A stretch of DNA of 6,349 bases, from positions 1-6,349 of the forward strand of contig JADHTP010000189.1 of NCBI GenBank assembly GCA_016784945.1. The letters run 5' to 3'. The translations under genes were made by a program, and so were the position numbers. Below are positions 1 to 6,155 of the stretch, in pieces (within the stretch, counting starts at the first letter, position 1; every line of letters begins with the position of its first letter). The notes under the pieces were generated by a model that was not told where the DNA came from, made no database searches, and saw only the letters and a program-made list of their open reading frames with translations. Origin of the DNA: Deltaproteobacteria bacterium. Lineage in GTDB: Bacteria; Myxococcota_A; UBA9042; DTJE01.

Positions 1-71
1 AGGAAGCCCGGGAGGAGGGACCACTCCTCGGGACCGAGACCGAGTGCAGCGGGTACTTCCACGAACTCCAA
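1..71 (-). CDS. 5' end of an unidentified gene, cut by the window edge
   Basis: The minus strand stays open from about position 77 to the window edge and reads like protein, including EFVEVPAALGLGPEEW followed by SLLPGF. An in-frame TAG at 83-81 means translation must begin downstream of it. Candidate starts are GTG at 77, TTG at 71 and GTG at 62. I chose TTG at 71 because the purine run AGGGGG (82-77) lies 5 nt before it, a proper Shine-Dalgarno spacing, whereas it overlaps the GTG at 77. The gene begins 11-17 nt after the stop codon of the GTPase gene, so the two are probably co-transcribed and may be functionally linked. Only about 23-25 residues are visible. I do not recognise the family and assign no function. 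That this is coding is an inference from residue composition and spacing. Confidence 0.5.
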   Translation of the reverse strand, partial: MEFVEVPAALGLGPEEWSLLPGF

Positions 72-88
72 GATCACCCCCTAGGGCG

Positions 89-751
89 TCACAGTGATGT
101 GATGCCCACCTCCGAGCGTCCGAAACAATAGGAGCAGTACATCTGCGGCAGTGGCGTGCGCGGCGCCGATTCGGCGACGTCCGCTGACAGGCGGCCCCAG
201 GAAAGGGAGTCCAGGGCACGCACGAGGTCCCGGCTGCCTTCCCCCGTCAACCCGTTGAGTGTGACCAGGGCCGCCCGGGGATTCTTTGACCTCACGTTGA
301 GGCTGAAGACCTCCCGTTCGGCCTGGGACACCAGGTCTCCCTTGGTCAGGACGCACACGTCCGCATCGGCCAGCAATGGGCCCAGCTTGCTCGGCCCGTG
401 TATGCCGCCCGTGCAGTCCAGCACGCACAGGGCCAGGGCATCGTCCAGGTAGGGTGCGCAGCGTGCGCATAGTCCCGCCGTCTCCACCAGCAGCGTTTCC
501 AGTTCCCTGGCCAGCGCCCACTCACGGACTTCAGGCAACCGCTCCATCCACGCATGGTCCGGGCAGAAGCGGCCGGCCAGCAGCCTGGTCGCAGGGATCC
601 CGCGGGACCGGAACAGGGTATCGTCCGTGGTCCGCAGGCAATCGAGCTTGGCCACACCGACACGGCCAAGACCTTCGTGGACCGACGTCAACCAGAGGAT
701 CGTCCGGGACTTGCCGGCTGACGGGGTACCTCCAACCACCAGGGCTTTCAC
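89..751 (-). CDS. UreG/HypB-like SIMIBI GTPase with Cys-rich metal motifs
   Basis: A 220-residue P-loop GTPase of the UreG/HypB/CobW type, a group that uses GTP hydrolysis to deliver metal, mostly nickel, to enzymes. Seen: Walker A GGTPSAGKS (residues 7-15, right after the first strand), KLDCLRTTDD (35-44) where the family has its switch I aspartate, a Walker-B-like LLVETAG (87-93), and base-recognition TKGD (136-139). Possible metal ligands are C63-P-D-H66, at the place of the UreG CPH nickel motif, C95-x2-C98 just after Walker B, and a terminal C206-x2-C209. The UreG match is by eye. Start: the frame stays open back to an ATG at 880, but that stretch lies in an intergenic repeat and the promoter. 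GTG at 751 puts the P-loop in its usual position and sits 7 nt after a -10 box, without a Shine-Dalgarno, which suggests a leaderless message. The client metalloenzyme is unknown. Confidence 0.9.
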   Translation of the reverse strand: MKALVVGGTPSAGKSRTILWLTSVHEGLGRVGVAKLDCLRTTDDTLFRSRGIPATRLLAGRFCPDHAWMERLPEVREWALARELETLLVETAGLCARCAPYLDDALALCVLDCTGGIHGPSKLGPLLADADVCVLTKGDLVSQAEREVFSLNVRSKNPRAALVTLNGLTGEGSRDLVRALDSLSWGRLSADVAESAPRTPLPQMYCSYCFGRSEVGITSL

Positions 752-758
752 GTAATTG

Positions 759-786
759 ATTCTACGGTTAGAGGGTGCGAAGTCAA
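759..786 (-). promoter_or_regulatory. Sigma-70-type promoter of the GTPase gene, apparently leaderless
   Basis: On the minus strand TTGACT (786-781, 5 of 6 to consensus) is separated by 16 nt from TAGAAT (764-759, 5 of 6). The -10 box ends 7 nt before the GTG start codon at 751, so the expected transcription start falls on or next to the first base of the start codon. No Shine-Dalgarno sequence is visible between them. This supports both the GTG start and a leaderless transcript. Confidence 0.7.
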
Positions 787-822
787 CTGGCGTCGCGAAT
801 CTCGGGACACCGCTTCGCGCTG

Positions 823-878
823 CCCTGCGCTTCGCGCGTCTCCTGCTCAAGGGGGGCGCCACCCCCCTATGACCCCCC
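823..878 (-). repeat. GC-rich intergenic repeat, module 3, copy A
   Basis: A 56-bp block that matches 6245-6300 in inverted orientation with 7 mismatches and no gaps (49/56). It starts GGGGGGTCATAGGGGGG on the minus strand. Facing G6 and C6 runs can form a short hairpin. It lies between the repeat cruciform at 903-970 and the GTPase promoter. The reading frame of the GTPase happens to stay open through it, giving a false N-terminal extension. Confidence 0.85.
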
Positions 879-902
879 ATGAACCGCGAAGGACCCTGAC
901 TC

Positions 903-970
903 TTGTAGGGGCGACTCTCCAGAGTCGCCCGCCATATGCCGTAGGACAGTCGGGAGACCGTCCCCTACAA
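903..970 (-). repeat. REP-like cruciform element with two hairpins, module 2, copy A
   Basis: A 68-bp element bounded by perfect 9-bp inverted ends, TTGTAGGGG (903-911) and CCCCTACAA (962-970). Inside are two hairpins. One is a perfect 10-bp stem, 909-918 with 921-930 (GGGCGACTCT and its complement). The other pairs 944-951 with 956-963 around a 4-nt loop and on the minus strand has one G-U pair. It follows the end of the radical-SAM operon and may slow or end transcription or protect the 3' end, but no U-run follows either stem. Bounded-hairpin elements of this look are common in GC-rich environmental genomes. I cannot assign a named family. Confidence 0.8.
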
Positions 971-976
971 GTACGC

Positions 977-1011
977 ACAAACTATGGACTATTGACTAAC
1001 GACTATTGACT
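977..1011 (-). repeat. Heptad tandem repeat, module 1, copy A
   Basis: On the minus strand five 7-bp units run without gaps from 1011 to 977: AGTCAAT, AGTCGTT, AGTCAAT, AGTCCAT, AGTTTGT. It begins 4 nt after the stop codon of the SGNH gene. The block matches 6302-6336 unit by unit in inverted orientation (31/35), so it is part of a dispersed intergenic repeat and not a local slippage product. Confidence 0.85.
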
Positions 1012-1014
1012 GCC

Positions 1015-2646
1015 CTACCTTTCCAGTGCCTCCACCTCGGCCCAGAACCCGCCCTGATCCAGCCGTACGATGGTGTCCGCCAGCCATTGCAGCGCCTCGG
1101 GGGCGCCGGTGGCTGTGTGGTTTCCGGTCGCGGTCATGGCAAAGCTGCGGCTCTTGAAGCGGGGATTCGGCTGGTCGTCGGGGTGGGACAGGACCAGGTG
1201 CATCCGCCCGTGGGGGCCGGCCAGCTCGATGTCCACCGTTCGTTCCCGGACCACCACGTCGCCCACCTTCCAGTTGCCAGAGACCGTCCGTCCCAATCCG
1301 AAATCGCCCAGAACCGACAGGACGGCTGGCCCCACATCCTTCGGCAGGATGGCACGTCGCAGGACCTTCGGCTCCGGAGGCGGTGGATCGGGAATCGTTT
1401 CCCGGTTCCGGTGGGCCAGGCATCCCTCCTTGAACGTCCGGGTGAGGGGGTCCATGTCCTGCGTCCGCCAGTTTTCCGCCCCGACCGCGATACGGGACAC
1501 CGGGTCGGCAAGGTATTCGGCCAGCCGCCGAACACCCCGGGGATTGGGATGGATGTCGTTTTCGAAGGTCAGATCCTCGCCATCCCTCAGTGATTCCAAG
1601 ATGGTGAACATGAACAGCCTGCGCCGTTTCTCCGGCGGTCGGAAGTAGTGGGGCGGGCATTGGCCGCCCAGGTAGGCGAACAGCACATCGAATCCGACGC
1701 GGTGGGACAGGTCCTCCAGCCGGTTGGTATCCGCCTGGAAACGGTCCAGGCTACCCGGCGTGTCCGATAGGAGGTGTCCCTGCATCCAGTCGTCCAGGGC
1801 CGACACGTACTCCAGCATGGCGGGTAGGAACAGGACTGAGGCGAAAGGGCTTACGTAGTAGGGCAGCAAGGGCATGAGGTCGTTTAGGGGGTTGTGGACC
1901 ATCACCACCAGGTCGGGTTGGATCGTCTGGGCGTGCCGGTCCAGGAGGTCGATCTCCTGGGTGTAGTTGATTCCGTTCAGCGACAGGTTGAACACATTGA
2001 TTTCCCGATCGCCCTTTTCCTTGAGTGCCTGGTCCAGCACCGGTGACAGGGTCTCCGACTGGCGCGTGATCCCCGAGCCGAACACCATGGAGTCGCCCAC
2101 CAGGAGCACACGGTATTCCCCGTCCCTGCTCCGGGCATTCCAGGCGCGGTCCCGGAATCCGTGGGCGTTGGTGGTGACCTCGATGGTGGGTCGACTGGAG
2201 ATCCGGTCCATGAGAAAGGTGCTCGACGGCCGCAGGGAGGGCCTCCCATCGGATATTTCCACGGGGAGCAGGGTGGCGACCCAAGCGAATAGAAAGGCGG
2301 CGAAGGCCACCAGTAAGACCACTCCGACCGCCTCGCCCCTGACCAGCAGCCTCCGGGTACGGGCGTCTTCCTCCGGCGGCGCCGCGCCCCTGGACAGGAG
2401 GAAATCACGGAAGTGACCCAGGAGTGCCCACAGGGCCAGCATCCCCCCCAGCGCCGGGACGTGCAGGTTCAGCAGGTAGTACCGGAGGCAATGGCCCGCG
2501 GAAAACGGGGATGTGTCGTACAGCAGGAGGCTGGCCCAGCCGGCGGCGAAATACAGGGCCAGGACCAGGAAGAGGGACCGGAACAGGCTCACGGGCAGGA
2601 GCCAACCGATTGCCCGTGGCGCCGGCTGTCTGGTGGATCGATTCAC
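1015..2646 (-). CDS. Membrane-anchored SGNH/GDSL-type hydrolase with extra C-terminal domain
   Basis: A 543-residue protein, last gene of the operon. Three likely membrane helices lie at about residues 23-43, 58-78 and 106-127. The Arg-rich N terminus and the Arg-rich loop at 79-105 place the N terminus inside and everything after residue 127 outside. The outer part opens with AHGFRDRAW (161-169) and GDSMVFGSG (184-192) with Ser186 as probable nucleophile. A block II-like LSLNG (221-225), a block III-like HNPLND (251-256) and DIHPNPRG (364-371) with Asp364/His366 as the rest of a triad follow. This fits an esterase, deacylase or acyltransferase acting on an envelope or exported substrate. A segment of about 155 residues after 388 is not recognised. 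The GTG start overlaps the upstream stop as GTGA and is preceded by GGGAGG (2655-2650), indicating coupled translation. The substrate is unknown. Confidence 0.9.
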   Translation of the reverse strand: MNRSTRQPAPRAIGWLLPVSLFRSLFLVLALYFAAGWASLLLYDTSPFSAGHCLRYYLLNLHVPALGGMLALWALLGHFRDFLLSRGAAPPEEDARTRRLLVRGEAVGVVLLVAFAAFLFAWVATLLPVEISDGRPSLRPSSTFLMDRISSRPTIEVTTNAHGFRDRAWNARSRDGEYRVLLVGDSMVFGSGITRQSETLSPVLDQALKEKGDREINVFNLSLNGINYTQEIDLLDRHAQTIQPDLVVMVHNPLNDLMPLLPYYVSPFASVLFLPAMLEYVSALDDWMQGHLLSDTPGSLDRFQADTNRLEDLSHRVGFDVLFAYLGGQCPPHYFRPPEKRRRLFMFTILESLRDGEDLTFENDIHPNPRGVRRLAEYLADPVSRIAVGAENWRTQDMDPLTRTFKEGCLAHRNRETIPDPPPPEPKVLRRAILPKDVGPAVLSVLGDFGLGRTVSGNWKVGDVVVRERTVDIELAGPHGRMHLVLSHPDDQPNPRFKSRSFAMTATGNHTATGAPEALQWLADTIVRLDQGGFWAEVEALER

Positions 2647-4505
2647 GTGCCTCCCGGTTCCGGTCCGGGGTGTCCCGTGGCCCCATGCTCCGCATCTGGA
2701 CCATCCTCGAAATCACCCCCGGGCTGGTGGACACGGGGATGGAAGTAGCCAAGGTCGGCCCGTCCGCGGCAGAGCACGTCGCCGCTTTCGTCCAGAATCG
2801 CCACGGTCAGGTCCTGGACCCGCAGGGTCAACCGGAGGTTCGCGCCACGGTTGGGCCTGGTCCCCCGTGGGAACGTCAGCACGGCGAGGCCCAGGGACGC
2901 CATGGTGTCCCGCCAGCCGGAAGGGGCTTGGGCCGGATCGGGATGATCGGGGACGAAGGCCACTCCCTGGGCGTCATCGGCCCTCGGGCAGGGACCGGTG
3001 AGCCTGATTCCGTCATGGTCGAGTTCCAGGGACAGTTTCACCGGGTCCGCGCCGTGAAGGATTTCGATGGTTCCGGGCGGGCCGGCCCGAAGCGCCCCCT
3101 TGAATCGCGTCCCGGCCTGGTTTGCAGCCAGGCGGGAACCGGCCGCCAGGCGCACGGGCACGACGTGAAAGGTCAGACCGGGCAGGGTGGGCATCTTGTG
3201 GCGACGCCAGTTGTCCATGAAGACCCGGTGGAAGGGAGTCAGCGCGTTGCCCGGATTCGGCAGGCCGGACGGGTCCCGGTCCATTTCATCCAGATAGCGG
3301 AAGGGTTCCAGCAGGGCCGCCAGGGGCGGTGACAACAGGCGGGCCATGTAGAACGTCCAGACCGGCTCCATGGCCTCCCGGACCCGTTGGAATGGTGTGT
3401 CGGCGGGATCGCCTGCGCGGGTCACGTGCCATACGGCGGCATAGCTCACCTTGACACGGCGGGCGTCCGCATCCCGGAAGTCGCGCCGCAATCTGCCGAA
3501 CTGCTCGTCGCTCACGGCCCACACGTCCATCTGGATCCAGCGGGATCGGGCGGCAAGGCGGGCGGCCTCGTGCCAGGCGGCGACCTCCCGTTCCACGACA
3601 TCGGCACCCGGCGGGGGCACGTGTTCCTCGGGGGGCACCACGCTGATGGCCACGGGGTTGGCGAAGGCGTGGTCCAGGGCAGTGATGTCCGTTGGCCCCG
3701 GGGGGGTGCAGAGATAGAAACCCACGTTGGAGCCGAACCGGAAGGGCCCGGCCTCGGCCATGGCGGCCGTCAGGGAAGACAGGTGGGCGGGCGTCGGCTT
3801 TCCCATGATCAGGCGGAGGTTCTCCACGCCCAGGGACTCGGCCCGTTTCAGCTCTCGCACCAGGCTTTCCGGCGAGCGCTGGAGGTAGCCCCGGCCAAAG
3901 GTGCTCGCAAAGGACCCGTAGCAGGGGGGGCACCGCATGGGACAGCCCCGCAGCACACCGAGGGTCCGACCCTGGCCGAAGGCCGCCACGTCCCAGTTGG
4001 CCACCTTTTCGAAAGTGGGGAACCAGTCGATGGTCAGGGAGTCCGTGGCATCGTATTCAGCGGACGTCATGCGTCTTTGCAATGGCTCTGGCGTTTTACG
4101 GGAAAACACGTTGGGTATCCCCTCGGGGTCTCCGTCATTCAGGATGGCCTCCACCAGGGCTGCGAAGGACACCTCGGAGTCCCCCTTCAGCACATGATCC
4201 ACGCCGCATTCCGAAATGAGTTCACCGGCGTAGTGCCCCGCCGTGATGCCGCCCACCACCTGGACGGCCCGGGGATTGACCGTGCGGACGTGGCGTGCCA
4301 GTCGCTCGAAACCGGGGAGGCCCACGGACCAGTGGAGGTCCATGGCCACCACCCGGGCGGCCTGTATCTCTTCGTCGGTGACCTCGAAGGCGTATCGACC
4401 CAACCGGGGCACAGTCACGGCGTTCAGGCAGCCGACGGCCCCCACGGGTACGGCCAGGTCGTTGAGGTGGCCCGACGGGTGGATGTACAGCAGTTCAGTC
4501 CCCAT
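2643..4505 (-). CDS. Cobalamin-binding-domain radical SAM protein with unknown C-terminal domain
   Basis: A 620-residue radical-SAM protein, middle gene of the operon. Residues 1 to about 130 look like a B12-binding Rossmann domain: MDLHWSVG (55-62), VVGGITAGHYAGEL (83-96) and VLKGDSEVSF (105-114) follow the pattern of the B12-binding radical-SAM class, whose members do methylations, ring rearrangements and other radical chemistry. The radical-SAM core begins RGCPMRCPPC, giving CX3CX2C at C188, C192 and C195 for the [4Fe-4S]-SAM site. The residue before the last Cys is Pro194, where an aromatic is usual. From about 440 to 582 there is a beta-rich-looking extra domain I do not recognise, then a His/Pro/Gly-rich tail. 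The ATG at 4505 overlaps the upstream gene by 11 nt and has GAGG 4 nt ahead. The B12 assignment is by pattern, so the subfamily and reaction are open. Confidence 0.9.
   Translation of the reverse strand: MGTELLYIHPSGHLNDLAVPVGAVGCLNAVTVPRLGRYAFEVTDEEIQAARVVAMDLHWSVGLPGFERLARHVRTVNPRAVQVVGGITAGHYAGELISECGVDHVLKGDSEVSFAALVEAILNDGDPEGIPNVFSRKTPEPLQRRMTSAEYDATDSLTIDWFPTFEKVANWDVAAFGQGRTLGVLRGCPMRCPPCYGSFASTFGRGYLQRSPESLVRELKRAESLGVENLRLIMGKPTPAHLSSLTAAMAEAGPFRFGSNVGFYLCTPPGPTDITALDHAFANPVAISVVPPEEHVPPPGADVVEREVAAWHEAARLAARSRWIQMDVWAVSDEQFGRLRRDFRDADARRVKVSYAAVWHVTRAGDPADTPFQRVREAMEPVWTFYMARLLSPPLAALLEPFRYLDEMDRDPSGLPNPGNALTPFHRVFMDNWRRHKMPTLPGLTFHVVPVRLAAGSRLAANQAGTRFKGALRAGPPGTIEILHGADPVKLSLELDHDGIRLTGPCPRADDAQGVAFVPDHPDPAQAPSGWRDTMASLGLAVLTFPRGTRPNRGANLRLTLRVQDLTVAILDESGDVLCRGRADLGYFHPRVHQPGGDFEDGPDAEHGATGHPGPEPGGT
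2650..2655 (-). promoter_or_regulatory. Ribosome binding site of the SGNH gene
   Basis: GGGAGG on the minus strand, 3 nt before the GTG start at 2646 and inside the end of the preceding coding region. It is the clearest Shine-Dalgarno in the operon and supports GTG as start, together with the GTGA stop/start overlap. Confidence 0.65.
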
Positions 4506-6120
4506 AGGGCCTCACCCAGGCTTCCACGGCCTCCGGGTCCGCCTGGAAGTAGTGCTCCGCCAGGCCGCAGCATCGGTCCTTTTCCACGCAGGCGTCGCAG
4601 GCCGCTGCCAGGCGCGTGTCGCCCTCGAAGTTGAGGCGCGTGACGGCCCCGGTGCCGGCATCCACCTGGAGGGTCCTGAGGTGGAGGATGGCGGATCGCT
4701 CCGGCACCCCGGGGACCAGGCAGCCCGGCGAATGGTACAGCGTGATGTCGATGCCCAGCCCGTCGGCCAGTTCCAGGGCTTCGGTCACCGCCCGGCGTGC
4801 CTCGTGCAGGTCGGGGAACAGGTCGGGATTCTCGTAGAGCCGCCCCCGGGGGCTCGGAAGGCCCATGTGGAGGTCCAGCGGCCTGCCCGTGCGGTTGTGG
4901 TCCGACAGCCACTTCAGGTGGTCCGGAAGGGCCTCCAGGTTCGGGGACAGAACGATGCGGTACAGGTACGGCGTGATGTCCCGCCGGCCCAGCAATTCCC
5001 TCGCGGTCCTCAGGTACAGGTCCCCGTCTCCGGTCCGCCCGGCCAGTTTCCCGGCCACCCGGGGGCGGTGGTCGTGCATGGAATAACGCACGCCGGTCAG
5101 GCCGGCCTTTGCCAGTGTGTCCAGGTACCCGTCACGGGCCAGCCGCCTCCCGTTGGTGCACACGGTGACCGACGGAAAACCCGTGCGCCGGGCCTCGGCA
5201 ATCAGGTCGGGCAGGTCGGGGTGGAGCGTGGGCTCGCCACCGATGAAGTCCGCCGTGAAGGGTCCGTCGGGCAGAAATCGCTTCGCCGCGTCCTCGAGGA
5301 GGGCATGGACATAGGCCTTGTCATACAGGGTCTGGTGCTCGCCGCCCCGGACGTTGCAGTAGACGCACCGATTGTTGCACATCATGCCCACCATGATGTG
5401 CACCATGGGGAGCAGGGGCGGCGACCAGTGGCGGGAGTCCGGTTCGCGGTCCACCACGATCACGTCGTATCGGCCGCCGCCCTCGTGATCGGGATCCATC
5501 CCGGCCGGTCCTTCCCGTCGGTGGACCATCACGGGTCGCAGACCACGGTCGCCCCGGGACGAGGGCATGACCACCGGGAGGGTGTTGGTCAGGCGGTAAG
5601 CCAGGTCCAGGAAGGGATCGCGCCCCGCCCCTTCCAGGTCGAAGCGGTCGCCCTGGAGGGGATAGGTCACGGAAACCCTCAAACCGGCGGAGCGCAGTCG
5701 GCGGATGCCGCCCAGGGCCTGATCGAAGGAGCCGTCGGCGCCGGTATGGGCGTCGTGGCCGGCCCCGTCGCAACCGAAGAGCTTCACCACCACGTGCTCG
5801 ATGTTCAGGTCGGCCAGTTTCCGGACCACCTGGTCGTAGTTGCACAGCCGGCCGTTGGTGACCAGGGCCACCACCCGCGATCCCCTGACCAGCACGGCCT
5901 TCACCCGGGCGGGCAGGCCGGGGTCCAGGAGCGGTTCGTAACCGCAGAGGATCACGTCCCGACGTTCGGGGGCCTCGTCCAGGGGAACGGCGCCCACCTC
6001 GGAGGGCTCGGTCAGGCATTTCCCGCAGGCGTTGTTGCAGGGCCGGACGCCTTTCGGCCATTTGGGAACCAGGTGCCAGGGAATGGAGGCCAGCACGGGT
6101 GGGGGATTGGAGCCCTTCAT
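4495..6120 (-). CDS. Tandem (twin) radical SAM protein with C-terminal Cys motif
   Basis: A 541-residue first gene of the operon with two radical-SAM units in one chain. Unit 1: CX3CX2C at C28, C32, C35 (CNNACGKC), then ILCGYEPLL (57-65) in place of GGEP, VTNGR (87-91), and HDAHTGADGSFDQAL (122-136), a stretch typical of SPASM-like radical-SAM cores. It ends near residue 190. Unit 2: C248, C252, C255 (CNNRCVYC, the canonical form), FIGGEPTLHPDL (292-303) and VCTNGRRL (320-327). The C terminus has CDACVEKDRCCG (C508, C511, C517, C518), which could hold an auxiliary Fe-S cluster of the twitch/SPASM kind. Typical single-unit relatives are 300-400 residues, so this is a genuine fusion or duplication. 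The ATG at 6120 has no Shine-Dalgarno but a -10-like box 6 nt upstream. Both units look catalytically competent. The substrate is unknown. Confidence 0.9.
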   Translation of the reverse strand: MKGSNPPPVLASIPWHLVPKWPKGVRPCNNACGKCLTEPSEVGAVPLDEAPERRDVILCGYEPLLDPGLPARVKAVLVRGSRVVALVTNGRLCNYDQVVRKLADLNIEHVVVKLFGCDGAGHDAHTGADGSFDQALGGIRRLRSAGLRVSVTYPLQGDRFDLEGAGRDPFLDLAYRLTNTLPVVMPSSRGDRGLRPVMVHRREGPAGMDPDHEGGGRYDVIVVDREPDSRHWSPPLLPMVHIMVGMMCNNRCVYCNVRGGEHQTLYDKAYVHALLEDAAKRFLPDGPFTADFIGGEPTLHPDLPDLIAEARRTGFPSVTVCTNGRRLARDGYLDTLAKAGLTGVRYSMHDHRPRVAGKLAGRTGDGDLYLRTARELLGRRDITPYLYRIVLSPNLEALPDHLKWLSDHNRTGRPLDLHMGLPSPRGRLYENPDLFPDLHEARRAVTEALELADGLGIDITLYHSPGCLVPGVPERSAILHLRTLQVDAGTGAVTRLNFEGDTRLAAACDACVEKDRCCGLAEHYFQADPEAVEAWVRPYGD

Positions 6121-6126
6121 CGAATC

Positions 6127-6155
6127 ATGCTAGCAATTGGCCCATCGTCACGCAA
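6127..6155 (-). promoter_or_regulatory. Putative promoter of the radical-SAM operon, possibly leaderless
   Basis: On the minus strand TAGCAT (6132-6127) ends 6 nt before the ATG at 6120. TTGCGT (6155-6150) lies 17 nt upstream of it, but only its first three bases match a -35 box. Expected transcription start is at or next to the ATG, and no Shine-Dalgarno is visible. Further upstream, TTGACG occurs twice with a 7-nt period (6168-6163 and 6161-6156), a possible activator or alternative -35 site. The arrangement copies that of the GTPase gene, which raises its credibility. The weak -35 keeps confidence moderate. Confidence 0.45.

Noticed and set aside
909..930. The 10-bp hairpin as an intrinsic terminator of the operon
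   Set aside because: The stem is strong but no run of T follows it on the minus strand (CCTACAAGAG follows), so I list it only as part of the repeat.
977..1011. Heptad repeats as a CRISPR array
   Set aside because: Units are 7 bp without spacers, far from CRISPR geometry.
989..1660. A 223-codon minus-strand frame overlapping the end of the SGNH gene
   Set aside because: Out of frame inside a gene with SGNH motifs, rich in Gly/Arg/Pro, and its end runs into the heptad repeat.
2424..3332. A 302-codon plus-strand frame across the SGNH / radical-SAM junction
   Set aside because: Antisense to two overlapping real genes; no domain or start signal.
3387..4634. A 415-codon plus-strand open frame opposite the B12-type radical-SAM gene
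   Set aside because: Same shadow pattern: no motif, repetitive Gly/His composition, and it crosses the boundary of two real genes on the other strand.
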